Shown: piece by piece, positions 57,201 to 64,000 of the stretch
How positions within the stretch are numbered: position 1 is the first letter of the stretch
Layout: each line of letters starts with the position of its first letter
Assembly (NCBI GenBank): GCA_016342755.1
Contig: JAEINS010000007.1
Span: 124,001 to 188,000, forward strand
Source: Melioribacteraceae bacterium
Lineage (GTDB): Bacteria > Bacteroidota > Ignavibacteria > Ignavibacteriales > Melioribacteraceae
Reading direction: 5' to 3'
DNA length: 64,000 nucleotides
Position numbers and translations under genes: made by a program
The notes under the pieces: generated by a model
Databases searched by the model: none
What the model saw: only the letters and a program-made list of their open reading frames with translations
Told to the model about the DNA's origin: nothing

Positions 57201-57593
57201 GTTGATTATGTAAAAGAAAATGCGACCTCAATGGATCTGGAACCTATTATAGATTTGAACATAAATAAAAATGATAAGAAAATTGACAGCAGAATTAAAC
57301 GGAACATATTCTTAATAGTGAAAGAAGCCTTCAATAATATCATAAAATATTCTAACACAAAAAAAATTCTGTTAAAAATAGATTATGACAATAATATTCT
57401 GGAAATAATTCTTGAAGATTTTGGAAACGGGTTCGAATTTAGCGATGATGATATTTTGGCATTTAAAGGGAACGGTATTAAGAATATGTACAAAAGAGCA
57501 GGCGAAATAAACGGTAAGTTGAAAATATATAGTAGAGCCGGTACCGGAACTAAAGTTTCGTTCAGGTTTAAATTGACCCAAACCGGTTATTGA
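54291..57593 (+). CDS. Histidine kinase with FG-GAP/VCBS and ASPIC/UnbV-like sensor region
   Basis: 1100 residues from GTG 54291 (a second GTG follows; either is possible). A signal peptide precedes a propeller-like region (about 25-310) and then a set of FG-GAP/VCBS repeats with calcium-type loops (DLDGDGLKDIYS, DVDNDNDKDIYL, DVDLDGDLDMFI, DFDNDNDPDLFV, DIDNDGDIDLYV), next to ASPIC/UnbV-like sequence (INKTYRARIYYPASGITKY-type end). Membrane helices lie near 810-880. A HisKA_3 domain follows with His904 (IARDLHDDLASTISS), then HATPase (EDFGNGFEFSDDD). Paired with a LuxR-type regulator 52 bases downstream. Fusing VCBS repeats to a NarL-type kinase is unusual. Confidence 0.85.
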   Translation: MVVLKKTLLILKFILLFNTVLLSNGVDSVYSVWTNDKLPSAGRIRNLTFINANEGFALSDNILLHFKNDKWELFTYQPPLKSVSFFIAENENSIWLTGEINTYESILLHYNGIKWERIEHPIMNQIRCADITEKYFGGDREIVRFENGEWNFIEYPSTPRSTKKMVFYNNELFFLSDAGELFKKGKNYWEVLLENEFVREIRKTEDSLFFITNNKILKLEQTKINEVYNSQSAIRSIDIINSKNFAVITEDNKVFIQNNLFNKTISFTGEKLYDVKLNNNTVWLVSDTRQILRNKEGHFPVQKNNDIDFTSQSPITFFYELQNEYGVAMDDLDGDGLKDIYSVCIMEPNRAYFNKGNIDNNLILREEAVKRGITGITGDTLTIGLREIYLGIGMADVDNDNDKDIYLCDLIGNNKLFLNNGAGKFRNVSEQKNRATELNTRANSSTFADVDLDGDLDMFITNEYRSNQLFLNDGNGYFEDITDVSGLTTKWGGMTASFADFDNDNDPDLFVTTWGLCNLLYENVSSNGEIKFIDISKSAGVCGNNYTKSNAVVWEDLNNDGFVDLFITNRKTSNKLFINNHDKTFTDATKAIIGEDKDLSYGVSIADFDNDGFNDIYVANIGENNIYKNLNGEKFKKLSLAIEKGNNGYSTGTAAGDIDNDGDIDLYVASYVNEGSKILVNSCNNNNFIKLNIIGTRSNSDAVGVKVFLEKLNHDSEYEFYGYKEICSGSGYASHSSTEVHFGISPNDKYRARIYYPASGITKYIDDIKTGTTYKIYEEEGSDYYFTNFSKTVAKLLTDWELIDEEIKFLCFFIITMFSIRRTRISFQWKYRNIVLLHFAGFLLYIFLVSVFLFETGILFSILPLMSFIVYLSMIHLYFEKIILARAAENERRLIRENIARDLHDDLASTISSAAIYSDFLSNHINENGNKKKIADKLKELMAEAANSISETIWVVSTYEDKATELINRIVDYVKENATSMDLEPIIDLNINKNDKKIDSRIKRNIFLIVKEAFNNIIKYSNTKKILLKIDYDNNILEIILEDFGNGFEFSDDDILAFKGNGIKNMYKRAGEINGKLKIYSRAGTGTKVSFRFKLTQTGY

Positions 57594-57645
57594 TACTAAA
57601 TTCATTTTATAGGAACTTAGTAACGGAATAATGCAGAAGGTTAAA

Positions 57646-58275
57646 ATGGCCATTAAGGTAGCGGTAATTGAAGATCATAAGGATTTTAGAGAAAGTATAT
57701 TCTTATTAATTGAAAGTACTGTTGGATATGAATGTACTGCCGCGTTTGGAAGTGTTGAAGAAAGTTTAGAAACTGATTATAATGCTGATGTTCTTCTCTT
57801 AGATGTACACTTGCCTGGAATTTCCGGTATTGAAGGAATTGCGAAGATCAAAGAAAAAAATCCGTTCATAAAAATTATTATGCTTACAATCTTTGAAGAT
57901 GAAAAAAATATATTCGACGCAATTTTAGCAGGAGCAAATGGTTATCTGTTGAAAAAAACTTCTTCTCTCAGAATTTTACAGGCAGTTGAAGATGCATATT
58001 ACGGCGGCGCGCCTATGACTCCCTTTATAGCTCAAAAAACATTAGAAATGTTTAAAGGTCAGTTTGCACCTAAAGATTCTGATTACGATTTAACAAAACG
58101 TGAAAGAGAAGTTTTAAAACTTATAATTGAAGGATACTCGAACAAACTTATTTCAGAGAAACTATACATTAGTTTCGATACAGTTAGAAATCATCTTAAA
58201 AGCATCTATTTAAAACTTCATGTTCATTCAAAGTCCGAAGCTGTATTAAAAACAATGAAAGAAAAAATAATTTAA
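57646..58275 (+). CDS. LuxR/NarL-family response regulator
   Basis: 209 residues from ATG 57646, preceded at 5 bases by AGAAGG; the ATG at 57631 lacks this. Receiver: VAVIEDHKDF, Asp53 in LLLDVHLPG, MLTIFEDEKN, LLKKTSS. C-terminal HTH: LTKREREVLKLIIEGYSNKLIS and SFDTVRNHLKSIYLKL. It is the cognate regulator of the kinase directly upstream. Its targets are unknown; the T9SS repeat protein that starts 68 bases downstream is a candidate. Confidence 0.92.
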   Translation: MAIKVAVIEDHKDFRESIFLLIESTVGYECTAAFGSVEESLETDYNADVLLLDVHLPGISGIEGIAKIKEKNPFIKIIMLTIFEDEKNIFDAILAGANGYLLKKTSSLRILQAVEDAYYGGAPMTPFIAQKTLEMFKGQFAPKDSDYDLTKREREVLKLIIEGYSNKLISEKLYISFDTVRNHLKSIYLKLHVHSKSEAVLKTMKEKII

Positions 58276-58343
58276 TACCAAATATTACTATAAATTTAGC
58301 TGAATTTAATTTATAAGAGAATGATAACTGCTCAGGAGGCATT

Positions 58344-61300
58344 ATGAAACGTAAAACTTGTCAATCTTTATTGCTTATAGTTTTTCTAGTTTTATCAATT
58401 AGTGTTAACGCACAAATTCAATCAGTAGCCGGGGGCGGAACTTGGGACGAAACAACCACATGGGTTGGAGGTGTAGTTCCGGGTGAAAACAATGATGTTA
58501 TAATTAATGGAACAGTTATACTAAATGGTACGTATACGATTAGAAATTTGACAGTTTCTTCATCTGGCGTACTTCAAAATCGATACGGACATTCGCCCTA
58601 TTTAACAGTTCAAGGAAATATTGTAAATAACGGAACAATAAGAAATAATCCAGATGGATATCATCTTAGAATTTATTGTAAAGGAAATGTTACTAACAAT
58701 GGCGAGTTTTCAAATTTGTGGTTAGCTCTAAATTCGGAGAGCAATCAGTATATTGGTGGAACTTCAATATATCAGATAAATGAGATCTATAAAGAGCCAA
58801 ATGGAGATATTACAGCCAGTAGTGATTTATTAGTTGGTGATGAATGCACGTTTAATCTATCATATGATGTTTTATATATGCAAAGTTATAAACTAACAGC
58901 AAATTCTCCTGAGAGTGATTATTTTTATGGAGGGACAGTACATAGTAATGGAGAAATTGATGTAACTGGATCCTGGGGTTCTAACTTAGATGGAAATTAC
59001 ACTTTAGTTGGTAGTAACCCAATGAATTTTAGAAGTACAAATACATCTTTTGGCGATTTTACAGTAGCACCCGGCAAAGTAATTCAAAATCGATATGGAC
59101 ATTCGCCATATTTAACAGTTCAAGGAAATATTGTAAATAACGGAACAATAAGAGATAATCCCGATGGATATAATCTTAGAATTTATTGCAAAGGTAATGT
59201 TACTAACAATGGCGAGTTTTCTAATATGTGGTTAACATTAAATTCAGAGAACAACCAATATATAAATGGAACATCAACCTATCAAATAGAAGATATTTAC
59301 AAGGATCCCAATGGATATGTTACTGCTACTAGTGATCTAGTATTTGGTGATAACTGTACCTTTAATTTATCATACGACACTTTATATATGCAAAGTTATA
59401 AACTAACAGCAAATTCTCCTGAGAGTGATTATTTTTATGGAGGGACAGTACATAGTAATGGAGAAATTGATGTAACTGGATCCTGGGGTTCTAACTTAGA
59501 TGGAAATTACACTTTAGTTGGTAGTAACCCAATGAATTTTAGAAGTACAAATACATCTTTTGGCGATTTTACAGTAGCACCCGGCAAAGTAATTCAAAAT
59601 CGATATGGACATTCGCCATATTTAACAGTTCAAGGAAATATTGTAAATAACGGAACAATAAGAGATAATCCCGATGGATATAATCTTAGAATTTATTGCA
59701 AAGGTAATGTTACTAACAATGGCGAGTTTTCTAATATGTGGTTAACATTAAATTCAGAGAACAACCAATATATAAATGGAACATCAACCTATCAAATAGA
59801 AGATATTTACAAAGAGCCAAATGGATACATTACAGCCAGCAGCGACTTATTATTTGGTGATAAGTGTACCTTTAATTTATCATACGACACGTTATATATG
59901 CAGAGTTATAAACTTACTGCAAACTCTCCGGGATCTCATTATTTTTATAATGGAACAGTACATAGTAATGGTGAAATAGATGTTACCGGTACTTGGGGCT
60001 CAAATTTAGATGGAAATGTTACTCTTGTTGGTTCCGATACAATGAGAATAGGTCCCACTATCTCATCTTTTGGTGATCTTACAGTTTCATCTGAGAAAGT
60101 AGTTGCTAATAGATATGGTAGTTCTCCATACTTCTACATAAATAATCTTACAAACTATGGCGAAATTATTGACAATCCCGATGGATATCATTTAAGAGCC
60201 TTCATTAACGGGGATTTTTACAACTATGGCGAATATACAATTTATTATACAAATTTTTATGCTGATGGTAAACACAATAAAATAAGCGGGGAAGTTTTTA
60301 GTGATATTTATATATATAAAACAGATGATCCTGATGGTGGTAGTTTTACAATTGAAAACAATTTTACTTCAAATAATTCACTTAGAATCTATGAAGAGGC
60401 TAATCTTAATATTCTTAGTGGTGCTTCTTTAAATTGCAAAAACTATTTTTCAAACTCTGGTGAAATAAATAATAAAGGTAGATTAAGTTACACCTTCCGT
60501 CGAACTTATAATGGAAGTGTGTCGTTAAATAAAGATTTCAATTTAGATTTTTATTTATCAGATAGAGCAGAAGCAGATACATTTACAGTGGCAGTAAATA
60601 ATTCAGTATATCCATATTTAACTTCTTCAATTAATAGATGGTGGAGTTTTGATGCGAATAAAGAAGGTGGAACATATTCTCTAACTCTATATTATGAAGA
60701 CAATTTATTGAATGGGCAAAATGAGGATCAGCTTGAAGTATTTTTAACACCTGATAATGGTGAGACCTGGCAAAAACTAAGTAATCCTATTAATAAAACA
60801 ATTGATAAAGAAGCAAATACTATCACAGTTGGTACAAGTAGCGAACCTCTTGATTATGGATATGGCGATATAGTTATAAGTTCTGGTAATATTACTCAGG
60901 TTCCACAAATAGGTCTTTCGGTCGTAGGTAGAAGGGATGTAAGAGTTGGACCACCAAATAGATATTCAGTAAGTTATTGGAATAATAGTAATTTCCCAAC
61001 AGATGAATTTTTTATTGAACTGAATACTAATAGAGGAGTTCATATAATGTCTGTTATTACAACAGATATTGAAACAGGTGAATCTGTTGAGATACCTATA
61101 GATTCATTAACTTATGCAAATATTAATGACGAAGCATTTTTGCTGATAAATGGACTTGAACCGGATGAGCTAAGAACCTTTGAAGTTATACTGGGTGCAG
61201 TACCTGATGAGGAAACATTATCAAAAGCTAAAATAGAACCAATAACACTAACAGTAGCGGCTGTGTGGCTAGGCGGAGCATTATTAAAAGATTATGTTGG

Positions 61301-62612
61301 CAATGTTGTTGTAGAAGGCTGTTATGAAATGTGGCGCCCGGTAAAGCATGATCAATCTTTAATGGATGCAAGTATTAATGGATTAACAAGTAGTATGAAA
61401 AAAGCAGCAACATTTGAAAATGGTGGTAAAACCTTAGCGAAAGAAGCGGCAGAGCAGGTTGTGAAACGTACTGGAAAAGCTGCCCTTTGGCCAGCATTTT
61501 TGGCAATGGATGTATATGACTGTATGAAAAATACAGTTAAAGGAATGAAAGATTATGTGAACGGTAATTTTGATAAAAAAGAGAAAGAACTTAGAAAAGT
61601 TACTTCGTGGGATCCAAATGCCAAAGAAGGTCCAACCGGTTTTGGCGAAAATGGATATATGTCGTCCACAGATCCAATGAATTATACAATCCTTTTTGAA
61701 AATAAAAAAGAAGCTACCGCACCAGCTTGGAAAGTTGTAATTCTAGATACACTTGATGAAAATGTATATGATATCTCATCTGTTAAGGTTGGTAAAATGA
61801 GTCATGATATGGGAGTATTTTCACAAGAAGGAAATATTCTAAAATGGGAATTTGTAGAAATTGAATTGCAGCCAAACGTTACTCCACCGGAAGGTGAAGG
61901 TTTCGTTAGATTCACTGTTGATCTATTACCAAATCTTCCAAATGGAACAGAGATTAAAAATAAAGCTGAAATTGTGTTTGACTTAAACAAACCAATTATG
62001 ACTAATGTAGCATTAAACACTTTGGATTTTGAATCACCAGTAACCGAAGTTGGTAATATGGAATTTGATGGCGATCTTGCAACAATATCATGGTCAGTTA
62101 ACGATCAAAATGGATCTGGTGGTAAAGAAACAAAAGTGTATTTATCTAAAAATGATGCTCCATTTACATTGGCCGGAAAATCATTTACAAATTCAGTTCA
62201 GGTTCCAGTTGAAGCCGAAGTACCTTATAAACTTTATTTGGTAACTCAGGATAATGTTGGTAATATTGAAAAAGAACCTAAAGTAGTTGAAAAAGTATTT
62301 AGCGGTACAGAAGATGAAAACATAGTACCTGATAGCTATAGTTTAGAGCAGAACTATCCAAATCCGTTTAACCCAACTACAACAATAGTATATGATCTTC
62401 CAGTTGTAAGTCAGATTAAACTTGGAATCTATAATGTTCTTGGCGAAAGAATTGCATTATTAGAAGATGGAATAAGATCAACCGGACGTCATTATGTAAC
62501 ATTTGACGGAAGTAAATTATCATCCGGAGTTTATTTTTACCGTATTGAAGCAAAAGCAGTTAGCGGCGGTAAAGATTTTAGCGCAGTAAAAAAACTTCTT
62601 TTACTTAAATAA
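58344..62612 (+). CDS. Giant T9SS-exported surface protein with 170-residue tandem repeats
   Basis: 1422 residues. A signal peptide (1-24, NAQ) precedes an N-terminal block WVGGVVPGENNDVIINGT. Three full copies and a degenerate fourth of a 170-residue unit follow (starts at 58578, 59088, 59598 and 60108, exact 510-bp period), each beginning NRYGxSPYL. A beta-rich middle leads to a region from about residue 955 to 1090 with WDPNAKEGPTGFGENGYMSS, then DUF11-like domains (GEGFVRFTVDLLPNLPNG) and the sorting domain (YSLEQNYPNPFNPTTTIVY). It is exported to the cell surface, probably an adhesin or sheath. The neighbour at 62768 shares its N-terminal design. Confidence 0.85.
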   Translation: MKRKTCQSLLLIVFLVLSISVNAQIQSVAGGGTWDETTTWVGGVVPGENNDVIINGTVILNGTYTIRNLTVSSSGVLQNRYGHSPYLTVQGNIVNNGTIRNNPDGYHLRIYCKGNVTNNGEFSNLWLALNSESNQYIGGTSIYQINEIYKEPNGDITASSDLLVGDECTFNLSYDVLYMQSYKLTANSPESDYFYGGTVHSNGEIDVTGSWGSNLDGNYTLVGSNPMNFRSTNTSFGDFTVAPGKVIQNRYGHSPYLTVQGNIVNNGTIRDNPDGYNLRIYCKGNVTNNGEFSNMWLTLNSENNQYINGTSTYQIEDIYKDPNGYVTATSDLVFGDNCTFNLSYDTLYMQSYKLTANSPESDYFYGGTVHSNGEIDVTGSWGSNLDGNYTLVGSNPMNFRSTNTSFGDFTVAPGKVIQNRYGHSPYLTVQGNIVNNGTIRDNPDGYNLRIYCKGNVTNNGEFSNMWLTLNSENNQYINGTSTYQIEDIYKEPNGYITASSDLLFGDKCTFNLSYDTLYMQSYKLTANSPGSHYFYNGTVHSNGEIDVTGTWGSNLDGNVTLVGSDTMRIGPTISSFGDLTVSSEKVVANRYGSSPYFYINNLTNYGEIIDNPDGYHLRAFINGDFYNYGEYTIYYTNFYADGKHNKISGEVFSDIYIYKTDDPDGGSFTIENNFTSNNSLRIYEEANLNILSGASLNCKNYFSNSGEINNKGRLSYTFRRTYNGSVSLNKDFNLDFYLSDRAEADTFTVAVNNSVYPYLTSSINRWWSFDANKEGGTYSLTLYYEDNLLNGQNEDQLEVFLTPDNGETWQKLSNPINKTIDKEANTITVGTSSEPLDYGYGDIVISSGNITQVPQIGLSVVGRRDVRVGPPNRYSVSYWNNSNFPTDEFFIELNTNRGVHIMSVITTDIETGESVEIPIDSLTYANINDEAFLLINGLEPDELRTFEVILGAVPDEETLSKAKIEPITLTVAAVWLGGALLKDYVGNVVVEGCYEMWRPVKHDQSLMDASINGLTSSMKKAATFENGGKTLAKEAAEQVVKRTGKAALWPAFLAMDVYDCMKNTVKGMKDYVNGNFDKKEKELRKVTSWDPNAKEGPTGFGENGYMSSTDPMNYTILFENKKEATAPAWKVVILDTLDENVYDISSVKVGKMSHDMGVFSQEGNILKWEFVEIELQPNVTPPEGEGFVRFTVDLLPNLPNGTEIKNKAEIVFDLNKPIMTNVALNTLDFESPVTEVGNMEFDGDLATISWSVNDQNGSGGKETKVYLSKNDAPFTLAGKSFTNSVQVPVEAEVPYKLYLVTQDNVGNIEKEPKVVEKVFSGTEDENIVPDSYSLEQNYPNPFNPTTTIVYDLPVVSQIKLGIYNVLGERIALLEDGIRSTGRHYVTFDGSKLSSGVYFYRIEAKAVSGGKDFSAVKKLLLLK
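58871..59302 (+). repeat. 432-bp perfect direct repeat, copy 1
   Basis: Identical base for base to 59381-59812, offset 510 bp. It spans the boundary between repeat units 1 and 2 of the surface protein. Confidence 0.92.
59381..59812 (+). repeat. 432-bp perfect direct repeat, copy 2
   Basis: Identical to 58871-59302. The flanking 78 bp of the 510-bp period differ between copies, so the repeat is recent duplication or gene conversion followed by local divergence. Confidence 0.92.
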
Positions 62613-62618
62613 AGTTTA

Positions 62619-62656
62619 CATTGTGGAATGGAAATTTCCATTCCACAATGTTTTTT
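62619..62656 (+). terminator. Strong terminator, 32-bp perfect palindrome
   Basis: The palindrome occupies 62619-62650 (16-bp arms beginning CATTGTGGAATGG) and is followed by six T. It ends the surface protein transcript and insulates the paralogous gene downstream. Confidence 0.93.
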
Positions 62657-62767
62657 AAATTTCCTATTAATATTCCATAGCAATTTTCTTTTGCAGTTTT
62701 TACCGAAATAAATATCACAAAGTTTCTTTTTATTCTATTCATATAAAATCATTTATTGGAGAATGAT

Positions 62768-64000
62768 ATGAAAAGATTATTCATGGTTTTTGTTTTAATT
62801 GCCCTTATTATATCAAATAATATTTCTGCCCAGACAATAACATCAACATCAGCAGGCGGAAATTGGGAAAACACCGGTTCCTGGATTGGCGGAGTTATTC
62901 CCGGCGAAAATAATGATGTTGTTATTACTTCAACTATTTCAGCAACCAGCAGTAATTCCAAATGTAAGAATTTAACTGTCAGCAGTGGTGCGGTTTTCCA
63001 AAACGGTGGCGGATTGGGATGGGTTACACCGGTGATATACGGAAATATTATTAATGAAGGAACCATCAGAAATAATCCTGACGGGAATGAACTATGGTTG
63101 CATATTTATGGTGATGTACATAATAATGGAACCTGGATTAATTCGCAGACACATTTTTCAAGTTTGGAAGAACAAATAATATCACAGGGATCAGGAAAAA
63201 AATTCGAAACATCTATTACCAGGAGTTCATCTTCAGGCAGAGGAAACGGTATTATTAAAGCGGCAAGTGATATTACATTTGCCTGTACTGTAAACCTTCA
63301 AAGAGAAAATTATGAGTGGAGCATTCTGGATATGAATGGCTTTAAATTAAATCTTGAAGGAGAATTTTATATAACGGATGTAATAATTAATAACGCCAAT
63401 CCATTAGTATCTACTGAATTATTCGAGGTAAAAAGAACATACTTTGATACTGATATAAACATTGCCGGCGTTCTTTCAATAATAGAAAGCAACGTAACAT
63501 TCGGAAAAAATCTTACCATAAATGGAATTCTGCAAAACATTGGATCTCTTGGATGGGTAACAGTTTCAGTAAATGGAAATCTGATTAACAACGGAACAAT
63601 AAGGAATAATCCTAATGGAAATGAATTATGGATTTATACATACGGTAATTTGCATAATAATGGAAGCTGGCTAAATACCCAGACAAATTTTTCAGCCGAA
63701 ACAGAACAGAAAATATCGCAAAGTTCAGGTAAGAAATTCGAAACTTATTTTAAAAGAAATGAGCCGTCATACGGTAAAGGTAATGGAACTATATCGGCGT
63801 TAAGTGATATTACTTTTGCTAATAATGTTAATCTGCAAGGACAAAATTACGTCTGGAGTCCTTTAGATATGAAGGGATATAATTTAAATCTGGAAGGTAC
63901 TTTTACTTTAACAGATATTGTATTAAAAAATGCCGGTTCGTTATTTTCAGAAGAATCCTTCCAGGTAGTAAGAACATATTTTGATACTGAACTTACTGTA
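62768..64000 (+). CDS. Second giant repeat surface protein, 3' end outside window
   Basis: 411 codons run from ATG 62768 to the window edge without a stop. GGAGAATGAT provides the ribosome-binding site. Signal peptide MKRLFMVFVLIALIISNNIS, then GGNWENTGSWIGGVIPGENN, matching the N-terminus of the upstream surface protein. Two repeats of a 178-residue unit (534 bp) are visible from LGWVTPVIYGNIINEGTIRN (63014) and LGWVTVSVNGNLINNGTIRN (63548). The C-terminus, where a T9SS tail is expected, is missing. It is probably a paralogue of the upstream gene. Confidence 0.82.
   Translation, partial: MKRLFMVFVLIALIISNNISAQTITSTSAGGNWENTGSWIGGVIPGENNDVVITSTISATSSNSKCKNLTVSSGAVFQNGGGLGWVTPVIYGNIINEGTIRNNPDGNELWLHIYGDVHNNGTWINSQTHFSSLEEQIISQGSGKKFETSITRSSSSGRGNGIIKAASDITFACTVNLQRENYEWSILDMNGFKLNLEGEFYITDVIINNANPLVSTELFEVKRTYFDTDINIAGVLSIIESNVTFGKNLTINGILQNIGSLGWVTVSVNGNLINNGTIRNNPNGNELWIYTYGNLHNNGSWLNTQTNFSAETEQKISQSSGKKFETYFKRNEPSYGKGNGTISALSDITFANNVNLQGQNYVWSPLDMKGYNLNLEGTFTLTDIVLKNAGSLFSEESFQVVRTYFDTELTV

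Noticed and set aside
58578-60280. Tandem repeats considered as a CRISPR array
   Set aside because: The 510-bp period is in frame, translates to a protein repeat, and has no short repeat-spacer structure.
62749-63066. 105-codon minus-strand frame at the start of the last gene
   Set aside because: It is antisense to a well-supported reading frame with signal peptide and ribosome-binding site that continues to the window end.

Overview
The window is about two-thirds AT. It encodes several secreted proteins ending in the YPNPFNPxTxIxYxLP-type C-terminal domain of type IX secretion (T9SS) cargo, together with regulator-propeller histidine kinases, a DUF6029 barrel protein and an Omp28-like protein. 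This combination points to the Ignavibacteriota or a close relative in the FCB group. It is ordinary chromosomal DNA: I see no insertion sequence, prophage, CRISPR array, rRNA or tRNA, and no gene-free stretch longer than about 300 bases.

Layout. 1-8.1 kb: 3' part of a lipid kinase, a haem-motif (CxxCH) chemotaxis receptor with a frameshift, a large secreted Ntn-hydrolase fused to an M1-peptidase-like tail, a DDAH-like amidinohydrolase and a secreted alpha/beta hydrolase. 8.1-17.5 kb: a fused large+small subunit aconitase/isopropylmalate dehydratase, two small unknowns, an envelope operon (TlpA thioredoxin, DUF6029 barrel, Omp28-like T9SS cargo), a DinB-like protein, a lipoprotein, YajQ and CvfB. 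17.6-28.2 kb: zwf-pgl (oxidative pentose phosphate), a propeller histidine kinase, a DEAD-box helicase and a second histidine kinase closely related to the first in its catalytic half.

28.1-39.3 kb is the most coherent block. Two operons diverge from a 176-bp region. Leftward: ECF sigma factor, fatty acid desaturase, Cfa-type methyltransferase, secreted unknown, FAD oxidoreductase, DUF1365, second Cfa and DUF2062. Rightward: MerR-B12 photoreceptor of the CarH/LitR type, DUF1295, SRPBCC, class II photolyase and lipocalin. The regulator keeps the W-x9-E-H signature of adenosylcobalamin light sensors. The divergent region holds back-to-back GGAAC ECF-type promoters and an abutting pair of 11-bp direct repeats of the kind CarH binds. 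I read the block as a light-gated membrane-lipid remodelling and DNA-repair regulon.

39.3-48 kb is a candidate respiratory or extracellular electron transfer block. It has a NapC/NirT-type multihaem quinol dehydrogenase, a histidine kinase with a periplasmic CxxCH, a sigma-54 response regulator with a one-base homopolymer frameshift, a receiver-like protein and a nine-haem cytochrome with a T9SS tail, plus a TlpA lipoprotein. A sigma-54-like promoter and upstream inverted repeats lie between the two arms.

48-64 kb: GNAT acetyltransferase, RsgA, a secreted hydrolase, a three-gene cassette (amidase, coiled-coil membrane protein, membrane protein), an unusual FG-GAP/VCBS-type histidine kinase with a LuxR-type response regulator, and two adjacent giant T9SS surface proteins made of tandem repeats. 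One contains a 432-bp perfect internal duplication. The other runs off the window.
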